Shown: positions 20,858 through 24,295 of the stretch, in pieces
How the letters are laid out: the number at the start of each line of letters is the position of its first letter
Numbering within the stretch: position 1 is the stretch's first letter
Made by a program: the position numbers and the translations under genes
NCBI GenBank assembly: GCA_016177355.1
Contig: JACOVL010000082.1
Location: forward strand, 1 to 24,295
Direction: 5' to 3'
Length of the DNA stretch: 24,295 bases
Origin: Betaproteobacteria bacterium
GTDB taxonomy: Bacteria > Pseudomonadota > Gammaproteobacteria > Burkholderiales > SG8-41
The notes under the pieces: generated by a model
What the model saw: the letters and a program-made list of their open reading frames with translations, nothing else
What the model was told of the DNA's origin: nothing
Database searches by the model: none

Positions 20858-21880
20858 ATGCCCCATCAAGTCACGATCCAGTCGAGCGGGCATCAGTTCA
20901 CCGTCAACGACGGCGAGACCGTGCTCGAAGCCGCCCTGCGCGCAGGCATCGTCATCGCCTACGGTTGCCGCAGCGGCGCCTGCGGCACCTGCAAGGGCCG
21001 GCTGGTGGAGGGGGCCGTGGACTACGGCACCTACCAGGAACATGCCATGACCGAGGCGGAAAAAGGCGCCGGCCTGGCACTGTTCTGCCAGGCGCGGCCG
21101 TCGAGCGATCTCGTGATCGGTTGCCGCGAGATCGGCGCGGCGGTGAAGGGCATCCGGATCAAGATGATGCCCGCGCGCGTGATGAAAATCGAGCGCGCCG
21201 CGCCTGATATCATGGTGCTGCATCTCAAGCTTCCGGCCAACGAGCGGCTGCAGTTTCTCGCCGGGCAGTACGTGGACCTGATACTCGCCAACAAGGTCCG
21301 CCGCAGCTTCTCGATGGCGAATGCGCCGCACGACGACGCGTTCCTGCAGCTGCACTTGAGGAATTACGGCGGCCCGTTCAGCCGGCACGTGTTCGAGAAG
21401 ATGAAAGAGAAGGACATCCTGCGCTTCGAGGGGCCGTTCGGCATTTTCTTCCTGCGCGAAGAGAGCGCGAAGCCCGTGATCCTGCTCGCGAGCGGCACCG
21501 GGTTCGCGCCGATCAAGGCGATCGTCGAGCACGCGCTGCATTCCGGCATGCAGCGGCCGATGACGCTCTACTGGGGCTGCCGCGTGCGCGCCGATCTCTA
21601 CATGAACGAACTGTGCGAGCAATGGCGGCGGGAGGGGAAGCTGCGTTACGTGCCGGTGCTCTCGGATGCGCCGCCGTCGGACGATTGGAGCGGGCGCGCG
21701 GGCTTCGTGCACCGCGCGGTGATGGAGGATTTCCCGGATCTTTCCGGCCACCAGGTCTATGCCTGCGGCGCGCCGGTGATGGTGGACGCCGCGCGGCGTG
21801 ATTTCACGGCGCACTGCCGGCTGCCGGAAGAGGAGTTCTACTCCGACTCTTTCACGCCGTCGGTGCCGGCTTCAGGCTAG
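20858..21880 (+). CDS. 2Fe-2S/FAD/NAD(P)H reductase (CDP-6-deoxyglucoseen-reductase-like)
   Basis: Oxidoreductase of 340 residues in three modules. The N-terminal plant-type ferredoxin domain has C37, C42, C45 (YGCRSGACGTC) and C77 (LFCQ). A ferredoxin-NADP reductase-type FAD domain follows, with VRRSFSMAN as the flavin-binding RxxS motif. The NAD domain has ILLASGTGFAPIKAI and ends with VYACGAPVMVDAARRDF. This order is seen in AscD/RfbI, phenol hydroxylase P5 and methane-monooxygenase reductases. Betaproteobacterial genomes usually label this protein CDP-6-deoxy-delta-3,4-glucoseen reductase, but no deoxysugar gene is nearby, so I leave the partner open. It is divergent from cutA and converges on hemY. 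Confidence 0.9.
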   Translation: MPHQVTIQSSGHQFTVNDGETVLEAALRAGIVIAYGCRSGACGTCKGRLVEGAVDYGTYQEHAMTEAEKGAGLALFCQARPSSDLVIGCREIGAAVKGIRIKMMPARVMKIERAAPDIMVLHLKLPANERLQFLAGQYVDLILANKVRRSFSMANAPHDDAFLQLHLRNYGGPFSRHVFEKMKEKDILRFEGPFGIFFLREESAKPVILLASGTGFAPIKAIVEHALHSGMQRPMTLYWGCRVRADLYMNELCEQWRREGKLRYVPVLSDAPPSDDWSGRAGFVHRAVMEDFPDLSGHQVYACGAPVMVDAARRDFTAHCRLPEEEFYSDSFTPSVPASG

Positions 21881-21894
21881 CGACCGGCCGGTTT
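21881..21894. repeat. Short palindrome between convergent genes
   Basis: The 14-nt gap between the reductase and hemY stops contains ACCGGCCGGT (21883-21892), a perfect 10-bp palindrome. It is too short to serve alone as a terminator for either strand. Confidence 0.4.
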
Positions 21895-23094
21895 CTATGA
21901 CGGGGTTCTGCGCCGCCCGCCGGTGCTGGCGCGCAGCTGGACGAGCGCGAGCTCCAGGCTGTCGCGGCAGCTGCCGCGCGCGGCGTCCGCGTTGCCGAGC
22001 TTCTCCTGCAATTGCGCGAGCGCGAAATGGGCCGAGTAGGTGGGCTCGACCGCGAGGCTGGCCTCGAGATAGCTCTGCGCCTTGCCCCACAGCTCCTGGC
22101 GCGCGCACAGCCGCCCCAGGGTCAGCAGTAGCAGCGCGTCGTCGGGGTGGAGCTTGAGCCAGCTCTCGGCGCGCTCGATCCGCTTCAGCGTGTCCCCGCC
22201 CTCGCACTCTGCGTACAGTCCCACCAGCTCGCTGTCCCATTCCCGCGCGAGCGCTTCCTCGATGATGCGGTGCGCCTCACCGCAGCCGCCGAGCGCGATG
22301 AAGCACTGCGCCGCGGCAGCCGCGACGCGGGGGTCGGTGCGCTCGTGCGGCGGCACCTTGCGCCACGCCTCCTCCAGCGCGCGCGAGTCGAGCGCCTTGC
22401 GCTTGAGGTTCTCGATCAGCGCATTGCGGCGGATCTGCGCCGCCTGCGCCGCGTCGAACACGTTGCGTTTTTGCAATTCGTCCGCGAGCGCCAGCACCTC
22501 GCCCCAGTTGCGCGTCTGCTGCCGGGCCCTCAACTCCAGCCGCAGCGCCGCGGTGTGCTTGCGCGGCAACTGCTTCAGCCGCTCGAGCGCCTCCTCGAAG
22601 CGGCGTTCATCGAGCAGCAGTTCCGCCTCGGTGACCGCCCTCAGCACTTCGTCCGCGGCCGTGGCCCGGGCGAGATACCGGTCGCGCCGCTCGTAGGCGC
22701 GCAACTCGTGCGCCGCGCGCGCCGCGAGCACGGCGGCGAGCCCCGCGTGCTCGCCGAGCTCGAGCGAGTCCGCCGCCGCCTTCTCCGCCCGGGCGTAGCG
22801 CCCGGAGAAATATTCGTTCAGCGCTTCGAGCAGCGTCGCCCGCGCCCGGTCGCGGCGGCGCGCCAGCCGGTACTCGCGCACCTGCGCCGGCAGGCGCACC
22901 GTGCCCGAAACCAGGCGCACCACCAGGTAGCCGATGATGAAGGCGGCGAGCAGGATGATGGCGAGGAGGTTGAGCGAGAGCTCCACGCGGTACGACGGCA
23001 GCGCGAGCAGCACGTAGCCCGTGTTGTAGTGCGCGAGCAGCGTGAGCCCCACGCCGGCGCAGGCGATGGCGAGGATCCAGAAGAAAGCCTTCAC
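21895..23094 (-). CDS. hemY: HemY-type TPR membrane protein of the haem operon
   Basis: Inner-membrane protein of 399 residues with two N-terminal transmembrane helices (about 4-22 and 42-62), the HemY_N domain. The cytoplasmic or periplasmic remainder is built of TPR-like helical pairs, seen in EYFSGRYARAEKAAADSLEL and LHPDDALLLLTLGRLCARQELWGKAQSYLEASLAVEP, read in parts. It is the proteobacterial HemY of unknown mechanism, not protoporphyrinogen oxidase of the same name. The start is GTG at 23094 with GAGG 8 nt upstream; the gap to hemX is 10 nt. Confidence 0.93.
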   Translation of the reverse strand: MKAFFWILAIACAGVGLTLLAHYNTGYVLLALPSYRVELSLNLLAIILLAAFIIGYLVVRLVSGTVRLPAQVREYRLARRRDRARATLLEALNEYFSGRYARAEKAAADSLELGEHAGLAAVLAARAAHELRAYERRDRYLARATAADEVLRAVTEAELLLDERRFEEALERLKQLPRKHTAALRLELRARQQTRNWGEVLALADELQKRNVFDAAQAAQIRRNALIENLKRKALDSRALEEAWRKVPPHERTDPRVAAAAAQCFIALGGCGEAHRIIEEALAREWDSELVGLYAECEGGDTLKRIERAESWLKLHPDDALLLLTLGRLCARQELWGKAQSYLEASLAVEPTYSAHFALAQLQEKLGNADAARGSCRDSLELALVQLRASTGGRRRTPS

Positions 23095-23104
23095 GGACGC
23101 CGCC

Positions 23105-24184
23105 TCACGGCCTCCCGCGCTCGCGCAACGGGCGGTAGCCGCGCAGCGCCTGCAGCGAGGCGCTGATGTCCGGCACCTCGATGCTGACGTCCGCCTCGTG
23201 CAGGTTGCGCAGCACGGCGATCGCGTGAGCGACGTTGTTGTGGCGCGTGTCGTAATAGCGGCCGAGCCAGTCGCGCGCCGCCTTCAGGTCCGCCTTGTAG
23301 CTCGTTGCGTCGCGCGCGAGCAGCGCGAGCCGCGCGCCGATCAAGCGCAGCTTCAGGTTCTCACGCAGGAAGAACATCTGGGAGGGGGCGAGCAGCGGCG
23401 CCTCCGGCTTGTCCACGCGCTGCACGCGCACCAGCTGCTTCAAGTCCGCCCACGCCTCGCGCCAGAATCGCGCCCAGGCGCCGTCCTGCGCTTCCTTTGC
23501 CGCCGGTGACGGCTCCGGCTGCGGGCGCCCTTCCATCGCGAGCGGCAGGCTGTCCACCTGCGCGATGAGACCGTCGAGCCGCACGCTGATGGCGATGGTG
23601 TCCACGTGCGGCAGCGCCTTCAGGCGCTCGAGGTCGCGGTTGATCGCCTTGCGCAGGCCCATCAACTGCGGCCGGTCCAGGCGCTGCAGCCGCGCGTCCG
23701 CCGCCTGCAGCGCGATCAGCGCCGCCTTGACGTTGCCGGCGAGCTGCAGCTGCTGGCTCGCGATCAGCAGGGACTGCTCGATCTCCGCGTACGCCCATTC
23801 GTCGCGGTTGCGCGACAGCTCCTGGTACAGCGTCTCCAGCGCGATCTGCTGGTTCTGGGACTCGGCGAGCCGGCTCTCCAGCACGCCCAGCTTGACCTGG
23901 GCTTCGGCCACCGCCTCCCGCACCTGTTCGGCGACCAGCCGGCTCTCCTTGCCCTGGGCGTCGGCATCGGCGAGTTTCTTCGCGAGGTCCTGCCTGAGCG
24001 CACCGATCTCGCCGCGGGTGTCGTACCACTGCCACGCAAAGAGCGCGGCGGCGAGCGCCGCGATCCAGGCGGCTGCGCCGGCCTTGCGCCACCACGGGTC
24101 GCGCCGCGGCGCGCCCGGCGCGGGAACATCACGCGCGGTGGGGCCGGAGGCGGACTGCTGGTTGTCCTGGGAGGAATCGCTCAT
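23105..24184 (-). CDS. hemX: HemX, putative uroporphyrinogen-III C-methyltransferase-like membrane protein
   Basis: Single-pass inner-membrane protein of 359 residues, encoded with hemY after hemD in many Proteobacteria. The N-terminal 30 residues are polar and Pro/Ser-rich. One transmembrane helix follows (about 34-50), then a coiled coil (about 55-115). The conserved HemX blocks are RDEWAYAEIEQSLLIASQQL, FFLRENLKLRLIGARLALLARD (in parts) and RYYDTRHNNV. Despite its database name there is no SAM-binding methyltransferase motif, so it is more likely a structural or regulatory protein of haem synthesis. ATG 24184 was chosen; a longer frame to 24286 begins with TTG and has no family similarity. 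The hemD end expected upstream is not identifiable before the window edge. Confidence 0.93.
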   Translation of the reverse strand: MSDSSQDNQQSASGPTARDVPAPGAPRRDPWWRKAGAAAWIAALAAALFAWQWYDTRGEIGALRQDLAKKLADADAQGKESRLVAEQVREAVAEAQVKLGVLESRLAESQNQQIALETLYQELSRNRDEWAYAEIEQSLLIASQQLQLAGNVKAALIALQAADARLQRLDRPQLMGLRKAINRDLERLKALPHVDTIAISVRLDGLIAQVDSLPLAMEGRPQPEPSPAAKEAQDGAWARFWREAWADLKQLVRVQRVDKPEAPLLAPSQMFFLRENLKLRLIGARLALLARDATSYKADLKAARDWLGRYYDTRHNNVAHAIAVLRNLHEADVSIEVPDISASLQALRGYRPLRERGRP

Positions 24185-24256
24185 GCGGCGGCCGGGGGCG
24201 GCGTCGCCGATAGTATGAGAGCAAGCCCTGCACGCCGCAACACGGAGACCGGAACC

Positions 24257-24280
24257 CGTGAGGGCGTGAGAGCGTGAGCG
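24257..24280. repeat. Three tandem 8-bp units upstream of hemX
   Basis: CGTGAGGG, CGTGAGAG and CGTGAGCG follow each other without gaps. All share CGTGAG-G. The 111 bases from 24185 to the window edge hold no gene that I can support. Confidence 0.6.
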
Positions 24281-24295
24281 CGACAAGTTCCGTGA

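Noticed and set aside
1..24295. A defence, toxin or mobile island
   Set aside because: No integrase, transposase, toxin-antitoxin pair, nuclease or CRISPR repeat is visible. Gene content is core metabolism with uniform GC-rich coding style.

Overview
The window is GC-rich, densely packed bacterial chromosome. Gene content and order point to a betaproteobacterium: aroQ-accB-accC-prmA followed by an MJ0042-type zinc-ribbon gene, a hemX-hemY pair, a cutA-dsbD pair, and a membrane-anchored cytochrome c5-like protein. This is inferred from known gene neighbourhoods, not from a database search, and I cannot name the genus. No phage, transposase, CRISPR array or defence island is visible. Most of the window is core metabolism, so the interesting points are in the details.

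Region 1 (1-7304, + strand) is a leucine/isovalerate (liu-type) catabolic cluster. It holds the 3' part of isovaleryl-CoA dehydrogenase, a thiolase, a DsbA-fold isomerase, a YmdB-like macrodomain protein, the methylcrotonyl-CoA carboxylase beta subunit, a methylglutaconyl-CoA hydratase, HMG-CoA lyase and a DUF2889 protein. Together these would take isovaleryl-CoA to acetyl-CoA and acetoacetate. The carboxylase alpha (biotin) subunit, usually between the hydratase and the lyase, is absent from the window. In its place is a palindromic repeat built of 10-nt units, and a second copy lies after the lyase. A different nested palindrome precedes the macrodomain gene.

Region 2 (7296-10864, - strand) starts with tRNA-Arg(CCG), which encodes its CCA. 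Six nucleotides later comes a phytoene-desaturase-like FAD oxidoreductase, then an SGNH lipoprotein hydrolase and an MFS permease, joined by short overlaps. The permease gene converges on and overlaps the DUF2889 gene by 9 bp.

Region 3 (10865-12363, + strand) carries a membrane-anchored cytochrome c and apaH behind a promoter-like sequence.

Region 4 (12373-18280, - strand) reads as one long operon: aroQ, accB, accC, prmA, a zinc-ribbon/DUF3426 membrane protein, a glycine-cleavage H-like lipoyl protein, a candidate 17-residue membrane peptide, a PfkB kinase and a glycine-zipper lipoprotein. It links shikimate and fatty-acid synthesis with protein methylation and lipoyl biology.

Region 5 (18412-20741, - strand) has cutA, dsbD and an internally deleted TlpA-like thioredoxin remnant still joined to dsbD by a GTGA overlap. 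Region 6 (20858-24295) has a 2Fe-2S/FAD/NAD reductase on + and hemX-hemY converging on it from the right edge. No gap over 300 bases lacks a gene.
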